Source of the DNA: Anastatus disparis
Taxonomy: Eukaryota; Arthropoda; Insecta; Hymenoptera; Eupelmidae
Assembly (NCBI GenBank): GCA_017163975.1
Contig: JAFFSR010000220.1
Coordinates: 19,936,001 to 20,000,000 of the forward strand
DNA length: 64,000 bases
Reading direction: 5' to 3'
Shown: positions 37,081 to 47,420 of the stretch, piece after piece
Layout of the letters: the number at the start of each line of letters is the position of its first letter
Numbering within the stretch: position 1 is the first letter of the stretch
Position numbers and translations under genes: made by a program
The notes under the pieces: model-generated
Seen by the model: the letters and a program-made list of their open reading frames with translations, nothing else
Told to the model about the DNA's origin: nothing
The model's database searches: none

Positions 37081-37390
37081 AATACGGAGGATATATTACA
37101 GACGACTTGATGACTCTGACGGCGTATGTATGGTAGCAACGTGTGTATTGCAAAGATTCTCTAAGGCGGACGGTATATGACGGGGGTTCCCACGTGCTTA
37201 TCGTATTTAGATACAAGGTCGCAAGACATTACCCATATCACCACATATGGTGCTCTACAGACTGGCGGATGCATCAAGAGCTCGTCCAGTATAGATACCT
37301 TGAGGTTTCTCGGTATGGTTTCCCTTTTGGCTTTGCACTAAGGAACACCGAGATTGCTTGGGATATAGCTCACCTTTTAAGGTTTTGAAC
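37081..37390. other. GC-richer unidentified block
   Basis: This 300-bp block has clearly higher G+C than its flanks. The plus strand has an 81-codon open frame (37143-37388) and the minus strand has a frame with only two stops. Neither translation is recognisable. It could be a fragment of an inserted element. Confidence 0.3.
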
Positions 37391-37753
37391 TAAGAAGCGT
37401 TTCAAATTTCAATAGAAAATAAATAATTATATTAGTGTGTTAATTGCAAATTACACACGGAATCATAAAGTCGAATTTAGCTGTAAAAACTTGAATCATC
37501 CATATAAAGACTGGCGGGTTATAGAATATGAAGAGTTTGATAGCACAGAAAAATTATTATTTAAAATGCCAGACTCCGATTGTTAGGGCTTTTAAATTAA
37601 TAAACAGTCATTAGTAAAAACTAATGTAACGTCCTAAAAAGGCGTTCTTAAATTTTTTTCCTTTTATGATTAAATAGTTTATTATTATTCCACCCCTACA
37701 AAATTAAAATATATAATTCATTTACATAATATTCCACACTTAATTGGTTTAAA

Positions 37754-38497
37754 ATGGCTGGTTTTGATGATTTTATACAAGAATTACAGAGTTGGGATAA
37801 TAATGAGGCTGACATAGCAACATTTTTGAATATTTTTGAGTATACAGGTTTTGATCCAAGTATCATTCAAAAGAAAATATTCAATCTAGGTAAAAATGAT
37901 GCTGCTAGAGATGTCAAAGTAATGTGCTTAATGTTTTTGCTAAGAGAAAACAACTTAACAAGTTTGGAAACAAAAAGCTCTGAAGCCAGAATTAAAGCTT
38001 TTAAGGCAATTAAAGCAAAATATGGTTTAACTAAAGATAAAATATCAACAAGTATAACTCTACCAAGAGTGGCTGCATGCTTCCCTTGGGTTTATATGCA
38101 ATTATTAGCTAGTCTGAAACCAGAAAGGCCCATCACCAAAGCTGAATTAGTTGATCTTGATGCAACTGATTATCCATTAGCTTTGATGGCTCAACCGGCA
38201 CTATCATTACTGACTCACTCTAAAGTCAATAAGAAATATGCATTAGCTATTGTTTGTTATTCTGTTAGAGAAAATGAGATTTTTAATAAGGCTGCTATGC
38301 TTAATAACGAGCAATTAAGAGATGTTGTTTATTACTGTAATATTGTTGCAAATGGGAGACACATTCCTGATAGTGTGAAAAAGAGTTTCATAGAAAAACA
38401 TTCAACTGATTTAGTAAACGGAGGGACAGGCATCAATTCCTTTACTGATAAAGTAATAAGGAAATATCCTATCCTACTCATTTTTTTAAATAAATAA
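37754..38497 (+). CDS. endogenous phenuivirus-like nucleocapsid (N) protein
   Basis: Single intronless ORF of 247 aa starting at ATG (A-A-A-A-T-G-G context) and ending TAA. Features match the Tenui_N/phlebovirus nucleocapsid family: an N-terminal arm helix, E-Y-T-G-F-D-P near residue 30, a D-V-K-V-M-C-L-M helix, the segment S-I-T-L-P-R-V-A-A-C-F-P, D-Y-P-L-A-L-M-A-Q-P, and length close to the family's 240-250 aa. In viruses this protein coats the negative-strand RNA genome. Here it sits alone in insect DNA with no L or glycoprotein sequence nearby, so it is an endogenous copy of a reverse-transcribed segment or mRNA. Absence of stops or frameshifts suggests recent insertion or retained function. 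Family identification is by motif recognition. Confidence 0.8.
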   Translation: MAGFDDFIQELQSWDNNEADIATFLNIFEYTGFDPSIIQKKIFNLGKNDAARDVKVMCLMFLLRENNLTSLETKSSEARIKAFKAIKAKYGLTKDKISTSITLPRVAACFPWVYMQLLASLKPERPITKAELVDLDATDYPLALMAQPALSLLTHSKVNKKYALAIVCYSVRENEIFNKAAMLNNEQLRDVVYYCNIVANGRHIPDSVKKSFIEKHSTDLVNGGTGINSFTDKVIRKYPILLIFLNK

Positions 38498-39150
38498 AAT
38501 GTACATAAAAGAGATTTTCGAGAACATTCTCCCCTCTTATGTACATCTTGTATCAAGACACTTCGATGTTCTTTGAGCTTCTTATCAATCCGTTTTTTGA
38601 TAGAATAGTAGTAATATAGCTTGACCGTAAGAGTGAAAATCTTAACGTAATTCGATAATTTTCTCATTGCTGTAGTTTAGTACAGTATAAGAAATTGCAA
38701 CTCTTCGAATTTTAAGTTTATGAAGTAACAGTCAAGTGTGTGTGTGTATACGTGTGTGTGTGCGTGTGTGTGTGAAATAATAATTAACAACTGATAATAT
38801 AGTGCGCATTCAGTTTAAAATGGCACAAGTTATGTTGAAAAGAAAAATAAATCTTAAGGAGAAACAGAAAACAGTAAAAAGTCAACAAAAATTAAAATGG
38901 TAGAAACTTATACCGGTGAATCAAAAAATTATTCAACGGGTAATTTGCTCATAAACTGCACGTCCGCTCACTAAAATAGCACCGGTAGGCTCATATTATA
39001 ATCAAGAAAATAAAACCATCGTACCAACGATACAACCAATGAATAATCAACATATATATGGCCTGTCTTTGGATTCTATTAAATGTACACAATTACAATT
39101 TGCGTTAACTTTCATTTAAGTTATCTTGGTTTATATTATTTATATTTTAT
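38498..39150. other. intergenic with a TG microsatellite
   Basis: 38735-38774 is an imperfect TG/GT tract. An ATG at 38820 opens 27 codons rich in Lys and Gln before a stop, with no supporting context. Nothing else is recognised before the zinc-finger repeat array. Confidence 0.45.
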
Positions 39151-40260
39151 CAGTAACTTACTTTACATAAGGAGTAGCTTAACTACAAGAAAAGAAATAT
39201 TATTAGAAAATAACTAAAAATACGTAAGATTACATAACTAGCAACAGCATCTACCGAAATAATGTGATAGATGGTTGCAGTATGTTCGTATAAAGCAGAT
39301 TTATGGCAATATTATTTACATAAGGAGTAGTAGCTGAACTACAAGGAAATTCATAGTGTTGGAAAATAAGTGAAAGTACATAGAATTACATAACTAGCAA
39401 CGGCGTTCACCGAATTAATGTGATGAATGGTTGCAAGGTGCAGGTATGGAGTAGACATATAGTAACAGACTTTGCATGAGGATTCGTACATTTGAATATT
39501 CAAGACTGGAAATGCACAAAATGCGACAAATGTTTAAGTACTAAACAGGTTTTGAAAAGTCATGAACGATTAGTAAATTTACATATTCAAGATTGGAAAT
39601 GCACTAATAAATAGTCCCCTGAGTTAATGTGATAAATAGTTGCTGGATGTTCGTATGAAGCAGATTTATGGCAATATAATTTACATAAGGAGTAGTAGCT
39701 GAACCACAAAGAAATTTATAGAGTTGAAAAATTAATGAATGTTCATAGGATTACATAACTAGCAACGGAGTCTATACCGAAGTAATGTGATAAATGGTTG
39801 CAAGGTGCCAGTATGGGGTAGGCATATAGAAATATACTTTGCATAAGGATCTGTACATTTGAATATTCAAGACTGGAAATACACAAAATGCGACAAATGT
39901 TTAAGTACTAAGCAGACTTTAAAAAATCATGAACGATCAGTAAATTTACATATTCGAGATTGGAAATGCACTAATAAATAGTCCCCTGAGTTAATGTGAT
40001 AAATAGTTGCTAGATGTTCGTATGAAGCAGATTTGAGGCAATATAATTTACATAAGGAGTAGAAGCTGAACTACAAAGAAATTTATAGTGTTGGAAAATG
40101 AGTGAAAGTATATAGGATTACATAATTAGCAACGGCGTCTATACCGAAGTAATGTGATAAATAGTTGCAAGGTACCAATATGGGGTAGACATATAGCGAC
40201 ATACTTTGCATAAGGAGCAGTAACAAAACCACAAGGAAAATGATATTATTAATATCTTTT
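39151..40260 (+). repeat. tandem repeat array with zinc-finger-like coding remnants
   Basis: A composite array. A ~145-bp phrase (ACATAAGGAGTAGTAGCTGA, then CATAACTAGCAACGGCG and AATGTGATAAATGGTTGCA) alternates with a ~120-bp segment whose plus-strand frame reads D-W-K-C-T-K-C-D-K-C-L-S-T-K and later S-H-E-R-L-V-N-L-H. That has the Cys-x2-Cys ... His-x6-His layout of a C2H2 zinc finger. Zinc-finger segments lie at about 39486-39620 and 39846-39985, each ending in a stop after K-C-T-N-K. These are non-coding remnants derived from a C2H2 gene, not a working gene. Confidence 0.65.
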
Positions 40261-40530
40261 GTGATGAATTTTATTTTTTCAACAGTGGGCTAAAAAAACC
40301 ACTTTTGCTCCCAGCACGGAAAGCAAAAAGTGCTAATTTTAGCCTAACTTGAAAAAAATCGTATATGCACCGTGGAAGGTAAAATGGCCAACCCATAGCA
40401 CGAGCTTGTCACTCTCGGCTTCGCCTCGAGTATCAATTTACTCGTGCTATAGCCTGTCCTTTATTTCACCTCTCTAAGTGCATTACATACTATTTTTATA
40501 TTAATAAATAATAAATACTTTATAAGCATA
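39781..40530 (+). repeat. 750-bp direct repeat, left copy
   Basis: Matches 41589-42338 with a constant offset of 1808 bases over its full length; I saw no difference in the lines compared. It contains one zinc-finger remnant, the array phrase and a palindromic element (40283-40490). The homology fades upstream into the array. Confidence 0.9.
40283..40490. repeat. palindromic repeat family, member A
   Basis: Runs from CAGTGGGCTAAAAAAACC through CCCAGCACGGAAAGCAAAAA to CTCTCTAAGTGCATTACATA. Around 40395-40455, ATAGCACGAG and CTCGTGCTAT pair around GGCTTCGCCTC; outer segments (GGTAAAATGG and TTTATTTCACC) also pair imperfectly. Related members are at 42091-42298, 43560-43690 and 45440-45660. Confidence 0.6.
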
Positions 40531-40547
40531 GTCTATACCGAAGTAAT

Positions 40548-41570
40548 GTGATAAATGGTTGCAGAGACGAAAATAGGGTCATTTCTAATAGACAATTGGA
40601 AGTACGAGGTAATAGTGGACAAGCATATGGAAGCCATGGAGTTAGTCAAGAAAAAAACGACGATAGGAATGCTAAAACAGATAAAAGCATTCAACGAGAT
40701 CCTGAAGGGTTTCACCTCGTGGAAGTTAAAGAAGAAGATTTCAGGAGCCTGTGGCGTAGCCGTGTTTCTATTATGGGCTTACGAAGTAGGATCATTCATG
40801 ATATTCTCGAAATACCTACGTACTTTCACAGAAAAATTTTTCAAAATACTTTTAAAGGTTTATGAGGAACTGGATGAGGAGTTGTTATACTTGCAAAGCA
40901 CGGAAAACACTGCCACCTCGTGCACGACTGCACATATACCAACTCGATGTGCAGATGCAAAATCATTAAAAAAATCTGCGAAACGCCATACCGTAACTTT
41001 CCAGACGAAAAAGAAAAGCAGCAAGTGGAAAATAGAGTCAAGCAGCGAGGAGGAAGAAAGCGATCAGGAAGTATAGAGGACAAGCGGGGAGGAAAGCGAC
41101 AACAGCCAGCATTCGACTTATTCTTTAGAGAAGCGCAGGAAGAAAACCGAGAAACAGCCAATAGAATCCGATGTCGAGGAGATGAGCGGCAACGAAGAAC
41201 AGCATCGCCCGAGCACGAGTCAGCAGCCGACGACTTCGTTCCACGACTTATTCGCAGTTGGAAGCGATGTCAATGCATATCACAACTATATGCAGAGTGG
41301 CACTGCTAGATACATCTCTTCCAATATTTGTCTTCCGGTGCCCGAAGGTATATTGAAATTATGGTCGGAGGAGAGCACTGGGTCAGCGGTGGTCAAATTA
41401 GAGATCTAAAATTTCGACGATGTTGTCGCCAAAGACAAAAAGGTATGGTGGAAGAAGAGTCCGTTCAGGTCGGAGGTGGTCCTCTCTTCGAAGGACACAC
41501 ATGTATTGAGACCGATCAAACTACTACAAATATAAATAAAAATCATTCAGGCCAAGCAACAACTAACTAG
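40548..41570 (+). pseudogene. decayed densovirus-like non-structural region (endogenous)
   Basis: Two overlapping plus-strand frames start from ATGs seven bases apart (40548 and 40555). The frame from 40548 is broken by stops at about 40863, 40875 and 41307 but continues in register to 41570. It contains L-W-R-S-R...G-L-R-S-R-I-I-H-D-I-L-E, then H-L-V-H-D-C-T-Y with C-R-C-K a few residues on, and later S-S-G-A-R-R-Y-I-E-I with V-G-G-E-H-W. A His-rich segment followed by H-D-C and C-R-C is reminiscent of insect densovirus NS1 N-terminal regions, and nested NS1/NS2 frames with adjacent start codons are characteristic of densoviruses. The frame from 40555 is intact for 173 codons and ends in an acidic Ser/Glu tail. 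Helicase motifs and capsid genes are not seen. The assignment is tentative. Confidence 0.5.
40555..41076 (+). CDS. 173-codon ORF nested in the densovirus-like block
   Basis: Intact ATG-to-stop frame overlapping the broken frame from 40548. The product is Lys-rich with a hydrophobic stretch in the middle (G-V-A-V-F-L-L-W-A-Y) and a C-terminal tail of Ser and Glu (S-S-S-E-E-E-E-S-D). It has no recognised domain. If the block is densovirus-derived, the position suits an NS2-like overlapping frame. It may equally be open by chance or by recency of insertion. Confidence 0.35.
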   Translation: MVAETKIGSFLIDNWKYEVIVDKHMEAMELVKKKTTIGMLKQIKAFNEILKGFTSWKLKKKISGACGVAVFLLWAYEVGSFMIFSKYLRTFTEKFFKILLKVYEELDEELLYLQSTENTATSCTTAHIPTRCADAKSLKKSAKRHTVTFQTKKKSSKWKIESSSEEEESDQEV

Positions 41571-41588
41571 CAATGGCATCTGTACCGA

Positions 41589-42338
41589 AGTAATGTGATA
41601 AATGGTTGCAAGGTGCCAGTATGGGGTAGGCATATAGAAATATACTTTGCATAAGGATCTGTACATTTGAATATTCAAGACTGGAAATACACAAAATGCG
41701 ACAAATGTTTAAGTACTAAGCAGACTTTAAAAAATCATGAACGATCAGTAAATTTACATATTCGAGATTGGAAATGCACTAATAAATAGTCCCCTGAGTT
41801 AATGTGATAAATAGTTGCTAGATGTTCGTATGAAGCAGATTTGAGGCAATATAATTTACATAAGGAGTAGAAGCTGAACTACAAAGAAATTTATAGTGTT
41901 GGAAAATGAGTGAAAGTATATAGGATTACATAATTAGCAACGGCGTCTATACCGAAGTAATGTGATAAATAGTTGCAAGGTACCAATATGGGGTAGACAT
42001 ATAGCGACATACTTTGCATAAGGAGCAGTAACAAAACCACAAGGAAAATGATATTATTAATATCTTTTGTGATGAATTTTATTTTTTCAACAGTGGGCTA
42101 AAAAAACCACTTTTGCTCCCAGCACGGAAAGCAAAAAGTGCTAATTTTAGCCTAACTTGAAAAAAATCGTATATGCACCGTGGAAGGTAAAATGGCCAAC
42201 CCATAGCACGAGCTTGTCACTCTCGGCTTCGCCTCGAGTATCAATTTACTCGTGCTATAGCCTGTCCTTTATTTCACCTCTCTAAGTGCATTACATACTA
42301 TTTTTATATTAATAAATAATAAATACTTTATAAGCATA
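41589..42338 (+). repeat. 750-bp direct repeat, right copy
   Basis: Second copy of 39781-40530. Together the two copies bracket the densovirus-like block. At the right edge the sequence leaves the repeat directly after TATAAGCATA into unrelated AT-rich DNA. Confidence 0.9.
42091..42298. repeat. palindromic repeat family, member B
   Basis: Copy of member A within the right 750-bp repeat, with no differences seen. Confidence 0.6.
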
Positions 42339-43279
42339 ATTTTTTATAATTTAACAAAAATAAATTAAATCCATCTTCTTTATAGTTTTTAGAAAACCAT
42401 CATTATATTGATATCTAATATTTAATTTTTTCTTTTTAGATGTTTCTCTTATAAATCACAGGATTATCATGTGACAATAGAGTTAAAGTAGTACATTATG
42501 TTACTATTGGATTTATCACTTATTCATTTTAAAAATTGATAAATTAATATTTTTAAGCCTAAGACGGATCATTTGAGAGGTATTTCATTGCAAATAACTC
42601 AGAATATTTTTCGCTAAAATGTCAACTATTATAATTTCGAAGCAAAACAGTTCGAGACAGTAAAATTTTAAACCTTAAATGCTTATTAATTTACTCTAAG
42701 CTTTGTATGATTTTGATTTTATGATTATAAATATTTATTTTAACAATTTCAGCAAAAAACTTACTTGTTCAGATTCCTGCTTGGCCAAAACCTAGTTTGG
42801 CTTGAATTTATCAAATCTCAAATTTATTATGACTGCTCTTAATATTTACACACACACAAAGGATTTGGTTCATTCTTCTAATTTTGAGAAACCTGGAATT
42901 AAAAATATAAAAAGTACAAAAATTAAAAAGATTAATAATATTGAAAAGAAATTGATATGAATGATATTTTTAGTATGATTTATAAAGTGTTTTTTTTTAT
43001 TTTTCTAAATAAGTTTATAATTTAATTTCTTGGATTTTTAGTATACGAATAAAAATTTTCCTAAATAATATTAAATACAGTGACTTTTTCCGATATAACC
43101 AGATTCGTTCTTGTAGAGGAATAAATTTCTTGGAAAAGTTACCCCCTCACTTAAATACTATACGTTCTATTTTGTCGTTTTATATTCTTAATAAGAGCGA
43201 CATTTGAAGTAATAAAAATTCAAGCCTTTTATATATCAGATGTAATCATATCTATTATATTTATGTAGATAAATTACAG

Positions 43280-43281
<2 letters not shown>

Positions 43282-43347
<66 letters not shown>
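43282..43347. repeat. (AT)n microsatellite
   Basis: AT dinucleotide tract of about 33 units, followed after a short break by a second shorter tract. Confidence 0.97.
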
Positions 43348-43349
<2 letters not shown>

Positions 43350-43559
43350 TCTGTATATATATATATATTTTATCTGTAAAATATAAACATTTTTGTTTGA
43401 GTAAAATCGATTGTACTTTTTAACTTTTGAAAAATGAAGGTAGGGTCCTTGTATACCTGAGTAAAAATAGTTTTATAGGAAAGGAAACGAACACTTAAGA
43501 GGAGGCCGTATAGCTCTGTCCTTGTCTAATCTAAATTTTCTTTATTATTAATAAATTAA

Positions 43560-43690
43560 ATATTGTTATACAAAAGTAAGGACAGGACATAGCCCAAAAG
43601 ATTTCAGGACGAGCAAATGATCCTATTCTATGAAAATTTTATATTTTTTCATAGAATAAGATCGTTTGCTCGTCCTGAAATTTTAATTAA
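43560..43690. repeat. 36-bp near-perfect hairpin, palindromic family member C
   Basis: Arms 43601-43636 and 43646-43681 match at 34 of 36 positions around a 9-nt loop; one mismatch would be a G-U pair in RNA. The flank AAGTAAGGACAGGACATAGC is the reverse complement of the outer part of the other family members, showing common origin with a different stem core. Confidence 0.7.
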
Positions 43691-45439
43691 TGGCGTTTAT
43701 GTATTTTCTAAATTTGAAATTGGCTGAAAAATTTTACTTATAAAACAGTCGCTTATCGAGTATAATGCTGTCATTTTATGACTCAATTTGATTTACATGT
43801 TCAATTTGGAACATGTTGAAAATAAGGCACGGTAAAGCACCATTTTATCCTGCATTTTTATAGTTTCAAGAAAATTTGTATTTTAAATGATTGATGTAAA
43901 AAATCCTATACATAGATTTATGACTGAGATTGTGCATTGATTTAAATGATACAAAAGTATACTTTACATATGTCTCAAGTTATTTTCGTGGTGATTAAAT
44001 TAAATTTCTTTAATATATCATCTTTATCTGTTATACGTTTTCTATTCATTTTATAACTTACCTCAAAACTTCTTTGGGACTTCTCTAATGGCTACCTTTT
44101 CTTTCTTCGTTTTTTATATTGCCTCCAATACGTGTTTGCATCTAATCCATAAAATTATAATTAATTATTACATAAATTAAATATAATTATGGGATGAATT
44201 TTAAATAATTTTTTTTATAAATTTGGTGCAAATTATGTTAATTTTGATTGTCTACAATTTATTCAAAACAAATATTTTCAATTTTTTAAATCATGCTCAT
44301 AATATTAAATTAAATCCTATGTAAAAATTCAAAGCATTTTTTGAACTTACAGAAATTATTCATCATGAAAGAGATCGGAGTATCTTCACTACATGTTAAA
44401 CTTTCCAAAAGCGTCTATTTTTTTATTACAGATTATTTTGTAGAATACATTCCTTCAAAATTATATTAGAGATAAAAAAAGTAAACAGACATTAGTTCAA
44501 CATACATACGTTGAATTATTGATTAAATATTGTCTGGATAACACTTATAATTTTTATATCAATTTTCTCTAAAAATTTTTTGTTACCGGCTACGCCTTTT
44601 CGTTATGTGCGGTATACGACAAGCGTAGATGCCGGAAGCTGTTTAACTACGCGCGTGATCAGAAATTGCTTTCAGCGCCAGTCGCCAGTGCATAGATTCA
44701 GAAATTGTTCACAGTAATTGACTTTAACAGAAGTGGCAACCTCGCAATAAATTTTAGCGGGATATTCAAAATAAATAATTTTATTTAATTATTAATTTGA
44801 TGACTTAGATAGCAATTTTTTTAATTATTCATTTGATAATTAAAATTTGAGTAATTTTTTTATAGCTGAAAAACTTATTTATAATAATGATTTGAATTAA
44901 AATTATTAAGAAGCGGCCGTATAGCTCTGTTCTTGTCTAATCTAAATTTAAGTTAAAATATACAATCAGGTTGTCAAATTGTCTTTCAACAGTTACCAGC
45001 ATCTCGAACAGACTCGACATCCGTCAAATAAAATTTGATGAAAAGGAAAGTCTTTCCACTTTGTTAAAACTAACATTTATAACATTTGATCATAAATTTA
45101 ATAATTGCTAAGTTACCTAAATCGAAAAGGGTCGTAAAGGGTCGTAATATACTATTTCTATCAGGCTATAACTTTCGGAGCATTTCCTCAAACGATTTAG
45201 AATTTTTCGGAGATCTAAATATTAAGAAGTTCTTTTGAAAAAAACCTATACATTTTAAGGTGTATAGGTATTCTTGTACAAAGGTATCTAATACCGAATT
45301 TTGCTGTATACATCGACCCATTCCGGAGAAGATTTTCCTAAAAGGGATTTACCACACTAGGTTTGCCCTTCTCTACAGGCATAACCCTGGGCGAATACGG
45401 AATGGAAGATAGGGAGAACATTGGAAAGAAACAAATAAA

Positions 45440-45660
45440 AGTGTGGAGAATATTTTACTCCCGGCACGGAAAACGAAAAGTGCTAATTTTAGCCTCACTG
45501 TTGAAAAAAATCGTATATGCACCATGAAAGGTAAAATGGACAACCCGTAGCACGAGTGAATTGACACCCTCAGCTTCGCCTCGGGTGTCAATTCACTCGT
45601 GCTATGGCCTGTCCTTTATTTTACTTCCCTAGGTGCATAATATACTATTTTTTCCGCCGC
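45440..45660. repeat. palindromic repeat family, member D with perfect 22-bp stem
   Basis: Homologous to members A and B but with perfect inner arms: 45548-45569 and 45583-45604 are exact complements around TCAGCTTCGCCTC. Outer arms (TATGCACC at about 45515 and AGGTGCATA at about 45631) extend the imperfect palindrome to roughly 125 bp. Confidence 0.7.
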
Positions 45661-46498
45661 ATTTTTGGAGATGTGTTTTTTTTCGTAGGCAATTACACAG
45701 CTATGATTGTTTTCGTAGCCACGGTCGAAATATTCAATATGTTCAAACATCAATATTAATATATAGATGACATATTGATATATTTTTATGATTATTTACG
45801 CTTTTATAATTATTTAAATCACTATAAACATGTCTCTCAGCAAAAAAAATTTTTTTCATTTGTGTATGAAAGATTTTAAAAAATACACAAAGTTTATTGG
45901 TAAAATTTACAATTAACGTTTGTATCCTGTAAAATATATTTAGAATAAAGATCCTGACACGAGAACCTTGATTGTTTATTGATTTCATATTTTTCATAAA
46001 CTATCCACATTTATATTCCTTTGAAACATTTAAAAGTATTCTTATTATTTTATCATATTTTTCTATAAATTATTCTTATAAAGAAATATTTTATATTAAA
46101 AATTAAAGAAAAATTGTTTTTAAATACTTCACATCATTTTTTAAAATTATTTTATATACATAATTCATTTATAATTGACATAAAATAAACTTTGACAAAA
46201 AGGATACAACTTTCTTTGTTATAAAACTGACACTTGTAACATTTTGCATTAATGCAACAAGTGAAGTTACTTAAACACACTTATTAAAATTCTGAAAATG
46301 TAATAATTCTATTTCAAACCATTATTTACATATACTTATCTTAAAAATTATTTAATTAATAATTACTGTAACTGGCAATCATTGTTTTCGAACAGACTTG
46401 ATAATTCCATTCATTTCTCATCCCAAGTAGAAATAAAACATAATATGAGGGCGCTTTGGACGTCTTCGTAATGCATTTGTAGTAGTAAACCTGCAAAA

Positions 46499-47420
46499 AT
46501 GACGGCGGCTGCTGCTGGAAAAAATGCTGCTAAAAAAACATTAAAATATTTAATGGGAAAATGTATGCCTTCGAACAAATCAAATGCAGTAAAAATTCAG
46601 ATTCCTTCTTATGAATATAATGACTACTTACATACGGTATGACAATATTTTCATACAATACTTTAACAAATATATTAAAACTTTTTAAGGTTATCTTATT
46701 TAAAGATCTTTTTCTATTTTGATATTAAAGCATTTTAAAAAAGTTGATTACCTGTATGCTCACGATCCAGATCGAATTTGTAAAACAGGAGATATGGTTT
46801 TGATACAAAGTTTACCCCAAGCCTTGACAACACATATTTCGCATAAGGTAAATTTATTGCACTTATTATTTTAATAATCAAAGGTCTTTGTTTTGTAAGA
46901 CTCATTTTTCGTAATAGTTTAATAAATACATTGTATTCTCATTATCAAAATATTGAATGAAATTCAAATTAAATAATTTTTTTTGAATTGCATAAATTAA
47001 AAAAATATTGTTTTTATGAAAGCATATTGTATAATAAATTTGATTTCCTTTAAAATCTTCTTTTTTTTTTTTTAAATAATTTAAAAAATTGTGTATTATG
47101 GTAATATTATGAATTCCGATATTTAAAAAATTTGTCATATTTTTATAAATATAAGTTATGATTTATTTTTGTAGGTTGTCGAAGTTATTTTTCCACTTGG
47201 AGATATTACTGATCCAATCACAGGTAAAAAGGTTGCAGCTAGTAAATATAGAGATGATATCAAAGAAGTTAACAAACTTTACGGAGCATCAGAAACTGGT
47301 TTTGATTATGATAAAGCACCATCTAGAGGATATTTAGAAGATAAACGTGATTTCACACATAAACCACATTATAAAAAATATTATGAAGATCCAGATGATC
47401 CCCAGCCTTATGCTGTATAA
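46499..47420 (+). CDS. mRpS17: mitochondrial small ribosomal subunit protein uS17m (mRpS17)
   Basis: Component of the mitochondrial ribosome's small subunit that binds 12S rRNA. Exons 46499-46636, 46731-46847 and 47175-47420 with GT/AG junctions and phase 0 introns give 166 aa. The S17-type OB-fold is visible: L-M-G-K-C-M-P near the N-terminus, F-K-K-V-D-Y-L-Y-A-H-D-P-D, G-D-M-V-L-I-Q-S-L-P, and V-V-E-V-I-F-P-L-G with I-T-D-P-I-T-G-K-K-V. The C-terminal ~60 residues, rich in charged and aromatic residues, are an extension typical of insect orthologues. The ATG at 46499 follows C-A-A-A-A, a good insect start context. AATAAA overlaps the stop region, suggesting a short 3' UTR. Confidence 0.88.

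Larger units (their letters stand above)
42339..46498. other. intergenic region with dispersed repeats
   Basis: No supported gene. It contains the AT tract at 43282-43347 and two palindromic-family members. A repeated phrase (GGCCGTATAGCTCTGT then CTTGTCTAATCTAAATTT) occurs near 43507 and 44917. A GC-richer segment at 44585-44760 (TACGACAAGCGTAGATGCCGG) has no identified content. The last ~100 bases hold the promoter and leader of the ribosomal protein gene. Confidence 0.45.

Noticed and set aside
39151..42338. CRISPR-like array
   Set aside because: Repeats are long, imperfect and contain gene remnants, and the setting is a eukaryotic nuclear genome.
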